DNA from: Paenibacillus elgii NBRC 100335
GTDB taxonomy: Bacteria > Bacillota > Bacilli > Paenibacillales > NBRC-103111
Reading direction: 5' to 3'
Length of the DNA: 64,000 nucleotides
Assembly: GCF_004000865.1 (NCBI RefSeq)
Contig: NZ_BIMB01000024.1
Coordinates: 1-64,000, forward strand
Shown piece after piece: positions 1-9,020 of this stretch. Each line of letters opens with the position of its first letter. Position 1 is the stretch's first letter. A program made the position numbers and the translations under genes. The notes beneath the pieces were generated by a model. It did not search any database. It was not told the origin of the DNA and worked only from the letters and a program-made list of their open reading frames with translations.

Positions 1-1
1 G

Positions 2-3000
2 AAGGCACTGCTCCAGAAAGCGTTGGAGAAATCCGGGGCGAAGAAGGCGCTTACGTGGATCAATCACAAGGTGCTGACCAAAATTCCGGGCACAAGGGGG
101 CTGAAGGACAAGCTCTGCAAATGGGGCTGCGAGCCGATAGATTTGATCACGGGACGGATGATGAGTGCTACGACCGATTTCGAATTTCCGGGGCTGCTAC
201 CGCTTCGCTGGGATCGGCGCTGGATCAGCGACAGCAGTCATCGGGGCTTACTTGGCCATGGCGTGCATCACAATCTGGATATGCGACTGGAAGTATTGAA
301 CGACTGCATCGGGGTACTGCTCGCGGACGGTCGGGTGGCAGGGTTTGAACGCTTACACCGTGGCGTGATGGAAGCGCGAAATCCGAAAGAACGAATGGTT
401 TTGCGCCGGGATGGAACCGGGTATGCGCTTTACGAGGAAGAAAGCCGTCTGACTTATTATTTCGGGAAACAGACAGGGATGGAAACGAAGTTCCGTCTGG
501 AGCGTATCGGGCAGGAATGGGGACATTCCATAGCGCTGACTTACGATGGTCGCGGTTACTTGCAGCAAGTAACCGATAGTGTGGGTCGGAGGCTGGAGAT
601 CCAAACGGATGAAGCCGGGCGCATGACGAAAGTGACTCATGTTTACCGTGGGGAACAACGTGAGGTGCTGATGCAGTACCGGTACGATGAGGCAGGCGAC
701 CTTATTGCGGTAACGGATGCGATGGGTAAGACAACTTATTTAAGTTACGATCAGCATTTATTGGTAAAAATGACAGACCGGAACGGGAACACCTTCCACT
801 GGCATTATGACGGCCCAACAACGGGAGCGCGATGCATTCATACCTATGGGGACGACGGACTTTTGGAGGGGCGCATCGCATATCACGACGGCTGGAATGA
901 ATTGACTAACAGCCAAGGGCATACGACAACGTACGTCTATACCCCGGAGTATTATTGTACTCGGATGGTCGATGCGTTGGGTGGTGTCGTTCACTACGAG
1001 TACAGCGAGTTAGGAGAGCTCTTAAGTGTAACGGATGAGGAAGGCCGGGTCACGCGATATACGTACGACGAATCCGCGCGTATCATCGAGGAAGTGCAGC
1101 CGGATGGGGGAGTATGGAAATTTACCTACCGTGAAGACGGAAGGTTGGAACAGGTGACGGACCCGGAAGGCGGCAGCCGGGTATGGCAATATGACGAACT
1201 TGGGCGGATGAAGGAGATTGTCGGGGCCGACGGGACAGCGACTTTCTTTGCCTATGACGAGCGTCATCGGATGAGTCAAGTGCGTAATCCGCAAGGCGCA
1301 GTAACGAAGCTTGATTATGACGAGCAGGATAACCTGATCCAGATCACGCTGCCCGACGGGACAAGCGGGAAGTGGACGTATAACCACCGTGGGGAATGTG
1401 TGCAGATGACAGACCCGCTGGGAGCGAAGCAAGTTTTCGTATACGATGTGCTGGGCCGGGTGGTCCGCGCAGAGTTGCCGGACGGCAATGTGATCAAGCT
1501 GCAGTATAACGCCTATGAGGACGTGATTCTCGCGGAAGATAATCAGCACCGCGTCGCGTTCGGCTATACTCCGCTTGGAAAGCTGGCTTGGCGGGAAGAA
1601 CGGGGTAAGCGTATCGAACTTGTTTATAACAAGGAAGAAGAACTGACCGAAGTGATCAACGAGCGTGGCGAGCGGTATGCGCTGGGGCGTGATGCGAACG
1701 GAAGCATCGTTCGCGAAACGGGCTTTGACGGGATCGTACGGCAATATGTGCGAAGTCCTGCTGGTCTGCTCCAGAAGGTAGAACGGCCCGGGGGCAGATG
1801 GACAGCTTACAATCTTGATGTAATGGGGCGCGTAACGGAGGCTGAATACAGCGACGGTCTAGTGGAGACGTTCAGGTATAACCGGATCGGGCAACTGGTG
1901 GAAACTGCGAATCCTTTTGCGACTGTGAAGTTGGACTATGATCGGACCGGTCGTGTCATAAAGGAATGGCGTGATGCTTACTGGGTAGCGAGCCAATACG
2001 ACGATCTAGGCAACCGGACGGAAGTTAGCAGTTGCCTTGGCGCTCATGTAACGATGGAGCGCGACATTTTGGGACAAATAAGCCAGATGCAGGCGCAGCA
2101 ACAGCATGGAGGTGTTGCTACTCAAGCAGGCGGTATGTCGTGGGCGGCGCAGATGAAATACGATGCGCTTGGGCAGGAAATCGAGAGACTGTTGCCCGGC
2201 GGCGTAATCAGCAGTTGGCAGTACGATATTGCAGGAAGGCCTCAACGGCACAGTGTGAATGCAGGTGGACGTGAAACTCGTAAACGAAAGTATACGTGGG
2301 ATGTCAATAACCGTCTAAAGTCCGTGCTTAACGAACTGACAGGGAAGAAAACGCAGTACGGATACGACGATTTTGGAACCTTGATCGGAGCCACGAACGA
2401 CTTCGGCAAAATCTTCCGCATGGCCGACAATGTCGGGAATTTGTACAGCGACGGACACAAGACGGACCGAACGTACGGAGCCGGCGGGCGGCTGCTGGAG
2501 TTTAACGGAACGAAGTACAGCTATGATGAAGAAGGAAATCTTACGGAGAAAATAGATCCGGACGGCACGCATTGGTGCTATGAATATTATGGCAACAATA
2601 TGATGAGCAAAGTCATTCGGCCGGACGGTCAGGAAGTTACGTTTACGTATGATAGCCTCGGCCGACGGATTGAGAAGCATTTTAACGGTGTGGTACACTG
2701 TTACGTGTGGGATGGAAATACGATCCTGCATGAATGGAAAGCGGAGAAGGTTCAAGTCGAGAGTGGAGCAGAGTGGAACGAAGAGCAGCCGAAGGCTACA
2801 CAGCAGCTGGGACAGGCGCTAAACCCTGACGGCTTGATTACATGGATCTTCGAAGACGGAACGTTTCATCCTGCCGCGAAGATTACGCCGGAAGGTTCCT
2901 TTAGTATCGTAACCGACCACCTTGGTACGCCCGTTGAGATGTATGACGATACAGGGGAAAAGCTATGGTCGTGTGAACTGGATATTTATGGGAATATTCG

Positions 3001-3628
3001 GCGGCAAGATCTTTTAGGGGAGCGTAGCGCATGCCCGTTCCGGTTTCCAGGGCAGTACGAGGATGAGGAGACGGGACTGTACTATAACCGTTTCCGTTAT
3101 TACTCCCCGCATGAAGGAATGTATACGCAGCAGGACCCGATTGGGTTAGCTGGTGGATTTCAGCTGTATGGGTATGTGCCTGATCCGAATGCTTGGGTAG
3201 ACGTTTTTGGACTTAATAAAGGTGATTTTTGTGACCCGGTTAAAGGGATGGCTGAGGGAGTTAGTGAAGTTACAGAAGGAATAGCAGAAAAGATTAACTG
3301 GAAAGGATTTGATGGTGCTAGAAGTCCCAAAAATCCAGCGCTAACCAAGCTTCAAGAGCATTATCAAAATCATGGGCCGGAATTTGGGGATATAACTCAA
3401 AATCAATATTTAAAAATGTCGAAAGAATTTGCAAAGGAATCAAACAGTGCCTTTAAGGAAGCTAAAGTTGGAAATTTTGTTATTAAATATGATCCAGCTA
3501 CTAGACGAACTCTAGTTGGTAATGTGAAGAGTCGGGAAATAAAGACCTTTTATAAGGCAGATTTCAGAGCTGATGATCCTTTCCAGGCTGCTATTGAGAC
3601 TGCAAAAGAAACAGGAGGAATTAAGTAA
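2..3628 (+). CDS. RHS/YD-repeat protein with C-terminal toxin (5' end missing)
   Basis: Large polymorphic toxin of the RHS family. The frame is open to the window edge, so the true start lies upstream; a TTG at 23 is only an internal candidate. In order I see a DUF6531-like entry motif (CEPIDLITGRMMSATTDFEF, near 150-200), many YD repeats of the G-x-x-x-x-x-Y-D-x-x-G type from about 550 to 2800, the conserved RHS core closing with DPIGLAGGFQLYGYVPDPN (about 3134-3190), and then a variable tip of about 135 residues. RHS repeats form a shell around the tip, which is the toxin. The tip has the arrangement His-x(n)-FGD-x(n)-Tyr and YDPATRRTLVG...TFYKAD seen in many BECR-fold RNase toxins; that assignment is inference from pattern. 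Codon use turns A+T-rich exactly after the core, as expected for a swapped module. The stop overlaps the next start (TAATG), coupling toxin and immunity. No delivery apparatus is visible in the window. Confidence 0.9.
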   Translation, partial: KALLQKALEKSGAKKALTWINHKVLTKIPGTRGLKDKLCKWGCEPIDLITGRMMSATTDFEFPGLLPLRWDRRWISDSSHRGLLGHGVHHNLDMRLEVLNDCIGVLLADGRVAGFERLHRGVMEARNPKERMVLRRDGTGYALYEEESRLTYYFGKQTGMETKFRLERIGQEWGHSIALTYDGRGYLQQVTDSVGRRLEIQTDEAGRMTKVTHVYRGEQREVLMQYRYDEAGDLIAVTDAMGKTTYLSYDQHLLVKMTDRNGNTFHWHYDGPTTGARCIHTYGDDGLLEGRIAYHDGWNELTNSQGHTTTYVYTPEYYCTRMVDALGGVVHYEYSELGELLSVTDEEGRVTRYTYDESARIIEEVQPDGGVWKFTYREDGRLEQVTDPEGGSRVWQYDELGRMKEIVGADGTATFFAYDERHRMSQVRNPQGAVTKLDYDEQDNLIQITLPDGTSGKWTYNHRGECVQMTDPLGAKQVFVYDVLGRVVRAELPDGNVIKLQYNAYEDVILAEDNQHRVAFGYTPLGKLAWREERGKRIELVYNKEEELTEVINERGERYALGRDANGSIVRETGFDGIVRQYVRSPAGLLQKVERPGGRWTAYNLDVMGRVTEAEYSDGLVETFRYNRIGQLVETANPFATVKLDYDRTGRVIKEWRDAYWVASQYDDLGNRTEVSSCLGAHVTMERDILGQISQMQAQQQHGGVATQAGGMSWAAQMKYDALGQEIERLLPGGVISSWQYDIAGRPQRHSVNAGGRETRKRKYTWDVNNRLKSVLNELTGKKTQYGYDDFGTLIGATNDFGKIFRMADNVGNLYSDGHKTDRTYGAGGRLLEFNGTKYSYDEEGNLTEKIDPDGTHWCYEYYGNNMMSKVIRPDGQEVTFTYDSLGRRIEKHFNGVVHCYVWDGNTILHEWKAEKVQVESGAEWNEEQPKATQQLGQALNPDGLITWIFEDGTFHPAAKITPEGSFSIVTDHLGTPVEMYDDTGEKLWSCELDIYGNIRRQDLLGERSACPFRFPGQYEDEETGLYYNRFRYYSPHEGMYTQQDPIGLAGGFQLYGYVPDPNAWVDVFGLNKGDFCDPVKGMAEGVSEVTEGIAEKINWKGFDGARSPKNPALTKLQEHYQNHGPEFGDITQNQYLKMSKEFAKESNSAFKEAKVGNFVIKYDPATRRTLVGNVKSREIKTFYKADFRADDPFQAAIETAKETGGIK

Positions 3629-4194
3629 TGAAACTGCAGAGAGAAGAAGCAATTTCAATACTTTTAAAATACGATGTTAGTATGTTATCAAAGGATGAAA
3701 GAGAGTCAATGCTATTGAATTGTTGGGGAGTAGAGGCAGACGACCCTGAATTTAAATTGTTCTCCGAATCTTTACAACAAGAATTGCTTAATGAAGAAGA
3801 ACCGATATATGACGTTTTAGATGAAAGGTATGACTTGCTTTTATACTATAGTTTAAAGGATAGCTATTTCGGAGTTAAAAACGAATATTTATCAATGCTG
3901 ATTTCTGAGATATTAAAAGAAGAAGTTGTAGTGGAGGGACAGCCTGAAAAGTTGTTTGCTTGCCCATGCTGTAAATATGAGACCCTTAAAGAACGTGGAA
4001 GCTATGATATCTGCCCTATATGCTTTTGGGAAGATGATGGTACCAATGATCCATTAAGATATAGTGCTCCTAACCATATGACACTTGCTGAAGGAAAAAG
4101 CAATTATGCAAAATTTGGGGCTGTAAGAGAAGAAGCCGTTCAATGGGTTCATTCGGGAAGCGACAAAATATATTTCAAGAGCAGTATAGAATAG
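3628..4194 (+). CDS. CPCC-type cysteine-rich protein, probable immunity to the RHS tip
   Basis: 188-residue protein. Its C-terminal half carries the CPCC signature (CPCCKYETL...CPICFWEDDG, about residues 111-137), four cysteines in two CxxC-like pairs, probably a small zinc ribbon. The CPCC family is repeatedly found as a cognate immunity or accessory protein beside RHS and other polymorphic toxins. The N-terminal ~100 residues are acidic and helical and I do not recognise them. The ATG overlaps the RHS stop codon by one base, so the two are almost certainly translationally coupled. That position, directly behind the variable tip, is the main reason for the immunity call. Confidence 0.75.
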   Translation: MKLQREEAISILLKYDVSMLSKDERESMLLNCWGVEADDPEFKLFSESLQQELLNEEEPIYDVLDERYDLLLYYSLKDSYFGVKNEYLSMLISEILKEEVVVEGQPEKLFACPCCKYETLKERGSYDICPICFWEDDGTNDPLRYSAPNHMTLAEGKSNYAKFGAVREEAVQWVHSGSDKIYFKSSIE

Positions 4195-4357
4195 AGTCTA
4201 CCTTATTTTAGAATTAGATTGTTTTAGAAAAATTATTAACTTATGAAAATTAGAGAAACGCTTGAACCCAACGGGATCACGTCCTTTTGTTTCCTAAATT
4301 CACAACGTTCTACACTTTACAAAGCTCATAGATAAAGCTAAGGTTAATTTATTAAAT

Positions 4358-4401
4358 GGGTCTTGTATGGAGATATATTTCTCTGTTGAGACCCTTTTTT
4401 T
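4358..4401 (+). terminator. Rho-independent terminator of the RHS-immunity unit
   Basis: GGGTCT at 4358-4363 pairs with AGACCC at 4389-4394, with an inner AGA/TCT pairing, followed by seven T residues. It ends the transcript of the RHS protein and its CPCC partner. Confidence 0.75.
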
Positions 4402-4508
4402 GCACTCGCTCAAAAAAATTCGGCGGGATACCTAGAGCCAAGAGCCCAATGAACTTATCATTCAACCAAATATATAACTCTAATAATAATATGATCGTGG
4501 ATAATTAA

Positions 4509-5283
4509 TGACAAAACGTTTCATCCGGCCGCGAAGATTACGCTAGAAAGATTACGGTATCATAAAGGACCATTCCGGGTACCCCTGTTGAGATGTATGA
4601 AGGATGCGGGAAAAGGTATGGTTCTGTGAAAGTAAATGTGTATGATAAATTCGCTATCTCAAGCTCGAAGGCGTTTGTGGTGCTTGTCCGTTTCGGTTGA
4701 TAGTACGAGGATGAGGAGACTGGACTCTACTATAACCGTTTCCGCTATTACTCTCTGCATGAAGGAATGTATACGCAGCAGGACCCGATTGGGTTAGCTG
4801 GTGGATTTCAGCTGTATGGGTATGTGCCTGATCCGAATGCTTGGGTAGACGTTTTTGGGCTTACTAAAGGTGATTTCTGTGACCCGGTTGGTGGGACGGG
4901 AGATGCAGGTGTAAGTGGTTGGTTGGCCGGGAAAAATGGCGAGGTAAATTGGAAGAGCAGGCCTAATTTTGGGCATACTTTTGAAACACATGGTGCGGTC
5001 AAAAAAACTTAGATTAATTGGATGGACGAACAAGAAATATTGATTAATAGTATAAATGACAATAAAAGGTAAATGTCTTGATAATCAAAAAGCAGCAGAA
5101 TTTTTAAATTCGTACGGTAAAGTTGATAAGCCAACTATTGTCGACATACCTGGGGGACTAGGACAAGTAATAAAACCTTCTTGGGATATAGTGCCTACCA
5201 CAAAAGCCGTTATCATCCCTAGTTCAAAAACAGGAAAATTAATAACTGCATATCCTGTAAGTGAAACATTTAAATTAAGATGA
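4509..5283 (+). pseudogene. Displaced RHS tip with broken toxin
   Basis: Bases from about 4509 are a decayed copy of the end of the main RHS gene (compare 2861 onward): the same order of bases with many substitutions, small indels and a stop where the core should read PGQYED. From about 4707 the copy is nearly identical and reads MYTQQDPIGLAGGFQLYGYV in frame (ATG 4767). The tip then diverges: GDAGVSGWLAGKNGEVNWKS followed by RPNFGHTFETHG. The frame hits TAG at 5010-5012, continues in a degraded stretch to about 5070, and resumes one base out of phase as LDNQKAAEFLNSYGKVDKPT up to 5283. The FGHTF...HG and LDNQ-AA-FL pattern recurs in bacterial polymorphic toxin tips. I therefore read it as an inactivated toxin module captured behind an orphan core. 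Confidence 0.75.
4707..4889 (+). repeat. RHS core repeat, copy 2 (copy 1 at 3059-3240, copy 3 at 6398-6559)
   Basis: A segment of about 180 bp encoding the last part of the RHS core (YYNRFRYYS...DPIGLAGG...NAWVDVFGL) occurs three times. Copies 1 and 2 are nearly identical. Copy 3 has a 5-bp deletion near its start and a 12-bp deletion that removes the YGYV codons. A fourth, much more diverged trace is at about 7352-7395. Such shared core ends are the sites where homologous recombination swaps RHS tips. Confidence 0.85.
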
Positions 5284-5468
5284 TAGTCCCTGAATCCGTA
5301 ATCGTCATTGTAGAAACAAGAGATTTATGGTGGCTTGTGAAGATTCTGCGATTTGCTTGAGAAATTCATAAAATCTCAATATCTATTTGATATTTTCTTG
5401 TTTTCTCTGAATCTTAATTTTCCTCTGACACGGATTCGGACAGGTAATAAATAAGGAGGAGAAATCCA

Positions 5469-6005
5469 GTGTTTCGAATGTATTTGCAGCATAAAAACAA
5501 CTTTGATAGAGTGACAATTGAAGTGAAAGAATATAATGATGAGTTCGACGATGAAACAAGTGTAATATCTGATATTTGTAAATATCTTCATCAAACTGGA
5601 GATATTGATTTTATTGTTTCAGGATTTGGAAGTGAGCGATGGCCTGTAGATTGTAAATTTGACCTTCCATTGATTATAAGGGAATTGCCAGAAATAATTC
5701 AAAATCTCAATATAAATGAATACAACTTTTGCTTAGGTTTTTATGAGCAAGGTGTGATGAGGGAAATAATCTTTAGTGATGGGGATGATGGAAAGCTACA
5801 GTTAGAGTGCAAAAGTTTGATGCATGGATGGTCACCTTCACCATCATGTATAATAATGGAAAAGTCAACTGTGAAAAAAATGATAGAAGAGTTGTTTGGA
5901 AATTTTATTGCTTATAGTCAAATGGTATGTCCTGAACTAATGAGTGAAAAGCTTTTTAAGGATTGGATATTTAGATACAATATTTCCTATATATTCAATG
6001 CTTGA
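5469..6005 (+). CDS. Unknown protein, probable orphan immunity protein
   Basis: 178-residue soluble acidic protein starting at GTG 5469, with a strong ribosome binding site (AAGGAGG at 5453-5459). No domain recognised. It has no signal peptide and no membrane segments. It directly follows the broken tip at 4509-5283, in the place where the immunity gene of that module is expected, and has the low G+C of the other tip-linked genes. Retention of an intact immunity-type gene after loss of the toxin would fit protection against neighbours still carrying the toxin. That is inference from position only. Confidence 0.6.
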   Translation: MFRMYLQHKNNFDRVTIEVKEYNDEFDDETSVISDICKYLHQTGDIDFIVSGFGSERWPVDCKFDLPLIIRELPEIIQNLNINEYNFCLGFYEQGVMREIIFSDGDDGKLQLECKSLMHGWSPSPSCIIMEKSTVKKMIEELFGNFIAYSQMVCPELMSEKLFKDWIFRYNISYIFNA

Positions 6006-6397
6006 GCGTTTGCGAATCCTTTGAGCAAGTTAAATCCACAATGGTTTTGAAGATAGATGGAAGAAGAATAAATACTATGGATCTTTGTACCTTTCAAGGT
6101 TTCTTTTTGGAGGGGGGACGAATCCATCATTCAACCAAAACACATATAACCCATGCAATATTCATATTAAGATTCGTTTGTACGCACATAGTTGCTTGAA
6201 TTATATACCCTAAATAACGTTTTTCTCTATTGCATTGAACAGGCCGATTATGGAAAGTTACCATCATGATTGACCTGTTTTTTTTGTTATCTTCGTTTTC
6301 TCGCAAGTTTTTGAAATCAATCACAACTTTGTGAATAATACACGATGGATATAGTGCCAAGGTTGTCGTAAAAAAATTGCAGGATAGTCCAACCACA
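6006..6397. other. Intergenic stretch between immunity-type modules
   Basis: About 390 A+T-rich bases. The only structure seen is the terminator at 6238-6285. An open frame at 6002-6199 has neither a ribosome binding site nor recognisable sequence and is not called. Confidence 0.5.
6238..6285 (+). terminator. Rho-independent terminator
   Basis: AACAGG-CCGATTATGG pairs imperfectly with CCATCATGATTGACCTGTT and runs into eight T residues. It lies about 230 bp downstream of the gene at 5469-6005 and is its probable end of transcription. Confidence 0.65.
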
Positions 6398-6581
6398 GAG
6401 GATGAGGAGACTGTACTATAACCGTTTCCGTTATTACTCCCCTCATGAAGGAATGTATACGCAGCAGGACCCGATTGGATTAGCTGGTGGGTTGCAGCTG
6501 TCTGATCCGAATGCTTGGGTAGACGTTTTTGGGCTTAATAAAGGTGATTTTTGTACCCGATTGGGGGGATGGGGGATTGAG
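6398..6581 (+). pseudogene. Orphan RHS core end without toxin
   Basis: Third copy of the RHS core end. Compared with the intact core at 3059-3240 it lacks 5 bp in the ETGLYY region, which moves the frame, and 12 bp (four codons, YGYV) before the DPNAWVDVFGL motif. After GLNKGDFC there are only a few codons (TRLGGWGIE) before the next gene begins in the same frame. The whole toxin domain has been deleted, leaving a core end fused to an immunity-type gene. Confidence 0.75.
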
Positions 6582-6959
6582 TTGGGAAGATATGTTTCCA
6601 TAAGAGGATGGATTGAATGTGAAGAAAAAGATATTGCAACAATAAAGGAGATATGTAACCACTTTATTAAAGATGCTGAATATGAATTAGATCTTGAGAG
6701 GCGTAAACTGTATCAATCCGGATGGACTTTTCCAAAAGCGATTATTAATTGGACTGCATATGTTTTTTATGGAGCAGACATACGACAGTATCACTCAGAT
6801 TTTATTAAGAAGCAACTAGATGAAATAGCCAAATTAAACTCAGATATAACTGGGTATTTTTTGATTGATGATCATGAGGCTGAAAAGAAATTGTGCTGGC
6901 AAATATTTGGTGGAAAATTGGTTGAAACGGAGCAAGGGGAAATACTATTTAATCAATAA
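6582..6959 (+). CDS. Unknown protein, probable immunity protein fused in frame to an RHS remnant
   Basis: About 125 residues if translation starts at TTG 6582, which has a GGGGGA-type ribosome binding site just upstream; it reads MGRYVSIRGWIECEEKDIAT. The frame is also open back through the RHS core remnant to ATG 6402, giving a 185-residue fusion, but that ATG has no good ribosome binding site. The protein is soluble with several Trp/Tyr residues and an IRGWIEC start that I have seen in small immunity-like proteins; no named family is claimed. Position behind an RHS core and matching low G+C suggest immunity to the deleted toxin. Confidence 0.6.
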   Translation: MGRYVSIRGWIECEEKDIATIKEICNHFIKDAEYELDLERRKLYQSGWTFPKAIINWTAYVFYGADIRQYHSDFIKKQLDEIAKLNSDITGYFLIDDHEAEKKLCWQIFGGKLVETEQGEILFNQ

Positions 6960-7244
6960 GCACCAACTAATGTTTTACATGCATGTAGGATCGTACAATA
7001 CAACCAGCAAACCAAATATAAAAAACTTGGCAACCACGCTTGATAAACTTTCAAAGGCTTATTCCAAAACTTGAGTCATGGTTAGGAGTGAGCCCTTTTT
7101 ACATTCCCAAGATCAAAGGCGGAAAGTAAATGGCTATACAAGTACAAGCTTGGACTTGATTATACAGTCCCAAGCAGAATACGAAGAAGCACGAGAGTTA
7201 AGGCGACAGCGCCCGAACTGTGGGCCAGGATGAGTAAAAATACA

Positions 7245-7519
7245 ACTTTTCGTAGATGGACGGCTGTGTACATTGTGGAACATTCTTTACATATGTTTTT
7301 TGCGTTAGAAATGGAATTACTCAACCGCGTATTTAGTTTGTATCTTCAGAGGGTATCTATACACAACCGGACCCGAATAGGTCTTGCCGGTGGGAATCCT
7401 ACAAGGTGGGCAGGAGCTAAAGAACATAAGGTAGTTGTACCAAGGGAAAGTTAGGATATTCCAAAGATCATTATACAAAGATTCATGATGATTGGAGTAA
7501 AATAGGATGTCCAGGATAA
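7245..7519 (+). pseudogene. Remnants of another RHS tip and of a gene like the one at 9337
   Basis: Two broken pieces. About 7245-7300 reads FRRWTAVYIVEHSL, matching FRRWAGVYTMEHYL in the protein encoded at 9337-9729, so a truncated paralogue sits here. From about 7340 a diverged RHS core end is legible (IYTQ-DP, IGLAGGNPT). A frame change near 7445 leads into GKLGYSKDHYTKIHDDW and IGCPG, ending at a stop at 7517-7519 that overlaps the start of the barstar-like gene at 7507. The last piece is therefore most simply the C-terminus of the toxin neutralised by that gene, its body now lost. Confidence 0.6.
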
Positions 7520-8238
7520 AAAAGCTAGAAATACACTTAGAGATTGATGAACTAGGGTCAGAAAGTATTCTTTTAAAGGCTTATACATTCCATATCAAAG
7601 AAAACAATGGCATATACGTAATAGAACTGGAAAATGCGATAATGTTACGTGATTATCCGTTGGAACAAGGGAGCTTACTTTTTGTAAAAACAAATGTTGG
7701 TTCATCAATTATGTCTATATACTGTCTCGAAAAGCAAAATCTAATCCAAAGAGAGAAACCCCAACCCATATGCATTAAAGCAGAATATGGTTGGATAAGA
7801 GCGGACTTCTGTAGTTTTTACCTTGACTTAATTAAATCATGGAGCGATAGAGAACAAAAATATAATTGGAGAGACCTTTCTATTTTTAAAAAAAGAGTCT
7901 GGCTTAATGCTTGCTTAGACTGGAATGGATTACAACAAACAATCAATAGTTCGGATAAGGATTTAATAATTGACTGTTCTATTATTAATTCAAAGATGGA
8001 TGTGTATTGTTTGATTGGTGAAACTTTTTTAGGCTACAGTGGATATATGGGGTGGAATTTAGATGCCCTAGTTGATTGTTTGCGATGCTTGAAAAATAAA
8101 AATGAATTTAGTATCCACTTTAAAAATTTTAGACATCTAAAAACACTTGATATACCCTATTATAAAATTGCCAACGAAAATTTTTCTAACCATTTGATGG
8201 ATATTTTTAAAAAACATATGGTAGCCACTTTTGAATGA
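7507..8238 (+). CDS. Barstar-like immunity protein with extra N-terminal domain
   Basis: 243 residues. The last ~90 resemble barstar, the inhibitor of barnase-type RNases: LIGETFLGYSGYMGWNLDAL followed by VDCLRCL matches the barstar pattern in which a Gly-Tyr-x-Gly-x-Asn-x-Asp-Ala-Leu loop and helix plug the RNase active site. The first ~150 residues (MSRIKKLEIHLEIDELGSES onward) have no domain I recognise. The ATG overlaps the end of the toxin remnant upstream, as in a normal toxin-immunity pair. Barstar homology predicts that the lost toxin was an RNase. It could instead be a free-standing anti-RNase protein. Confidence 0.7.
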   Translation: MSRIKKLEIHLEIDELGSESILLKAYTFHIKENNGIYVIELENAIMLRDYPLEQGSLLFVKTNVGSSIMSIYCLEKQNLIQREKPQPICIKAEYGWIRADFCSFYLDLIKSWSDREQKYNWRDLSIFKKRVWLNACLDWNGLQQTINSSDKDLIIDCSIINSKMDVYCLIGETFLGYSGYMGWNLDALVDCLRCLKNKNEFSIHFKNFRHLKTLDIPYYKIANENFSNHLMDIFKKHMVATFE

Positions 8239-8361
8239 GAAACAGTAATGGATAGTATGAGGTGGACGATCTCTGTAATGACTAAAAGTGAGAAATAGTT
8301 GTTATAGATGCCCATTATTCATACTACTAGTATTAGCGTTGTCAAGAAAGGTTGAATTAAT

Positions 8362-8853
8362 TTGAAACAATTAGAAGCAGCGTTAAAAAAATTTATAGAA
8401 ATTAGAAATACATATCGAGAATACTATACTCATTGTCAATTTAAAGAAGACGAAATTATTCTTGAAACGAATATGTTTTCAAATTCGATCGACCAACGTT
8501 TACCACTCTCACCTGAATTGAAATTTTTTTATGATAATTGCACATTAAGAAAGGCTATTTTAGAAGATGGTTCCATCCTAAATGGAGTGAGTATTGAGAC
8601 CGGCAAGTCTATTGCATATATAAGTACACCAGAGATGCTGTATAAAAGGCAATTAGGATTTCGTTGGGTCGGTGTAAAAGAACCATATTGGGAAGATGAT
8701 AGCTGGGAACGTTCTTGGGTTGTCATTGCTGATAGAAATGAAGATCCTATTATGGTAGATACAAGTAAACCAGGCTCGCCTGTTCTTGCACGTTACGAAA
8801 TGAATGATTTTACAATAATCGCTAAATCTCTTGCAGAGTTTTTGAGGTGTTGA
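8362..8853 (+). CDS. SMI1/KNR4 (SUKH-1)-like immunity protein
   Basis: 163-residue soluble protein. The layout fits the SMI1/KNR4 superfamily: an early helix with LPLSPELKFFYDNC (the usual LP-x-x-x-x-FY-x-x-N element), a central strand region, WVVIADRNEDPIMVDTSK (the IA-x-x-x-x-DPI-x-x-D element) and a final helix (IAKSLAEFL). SUKH proteins are the commonest immunity proteins of nuclease toxins in polymorphic systems. Start is TTG 8362 behind AAGAAAGG. It overlaps the small gene at 8850 and has no toxin upstream, so it is an orphan. Confidence 0.8.
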   Translation: MKQLEAALKKFIEIRNTYREYYTHCQFKEDEIILETNMFSNSIDQRLPLSPELKFFYDNCTLRKAILEDGSILNGVSIETGKSIAYISTPEMLYKRQLGFRWVGVKEPYWEDDSWERSWVVIADRNEDPIMVDTSKPGSPVLARYEMNDFTIIAKSLAEFLRC

Positions 8854-9020
8854 CTATTGTAATAGAGGTTACGTACAAGAAATATCATGGTGAAATTATG
8901 AATGACGATGGGTTTGAGATTAGTGAGAAATTCCTTGATGATCTAAGAATTGCGTTAGGAACTATCCTAGAGGATGATACACAAATTGAAAACATTTTAG
9001 ATTATTTGTATGAGCTTTAA
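8850..9020 (+). CDS. Small acidic protein, unknown
   Basis: 56 residues, beginning MTIVIEVTYKKYHGEIMNDD and ending ILDYLYEL. The TTG at 8850-8852 overlaps the TGA of the SUKH gene (TTGA junction), a common sign of translational coupling. The product is acidic, without cysteines or membrane segments. I do not recognise a family; by position it is a partner of the SUKH-like immunity protein. Confidence 0.55.
   Translation: MTIVIEVTYKKYHGEIMNDDGFEISEKFLDDLRIALGTILEDDTQIENILDYLYEL

Noticed and set aside
1022..1744. Long antisense open frames across the RHS gene and the synthetase.
   Set aside because: They mirror the codon bias of the G+C-rich sense genes, lack ribosome binding sites and have no domain character.
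6002..6199. 65-codon open frame behind the gene at 5469.
   Set aside because: No ribosome binding site and no recognisable composition; the stretch sits between a finished gene and a terminator.
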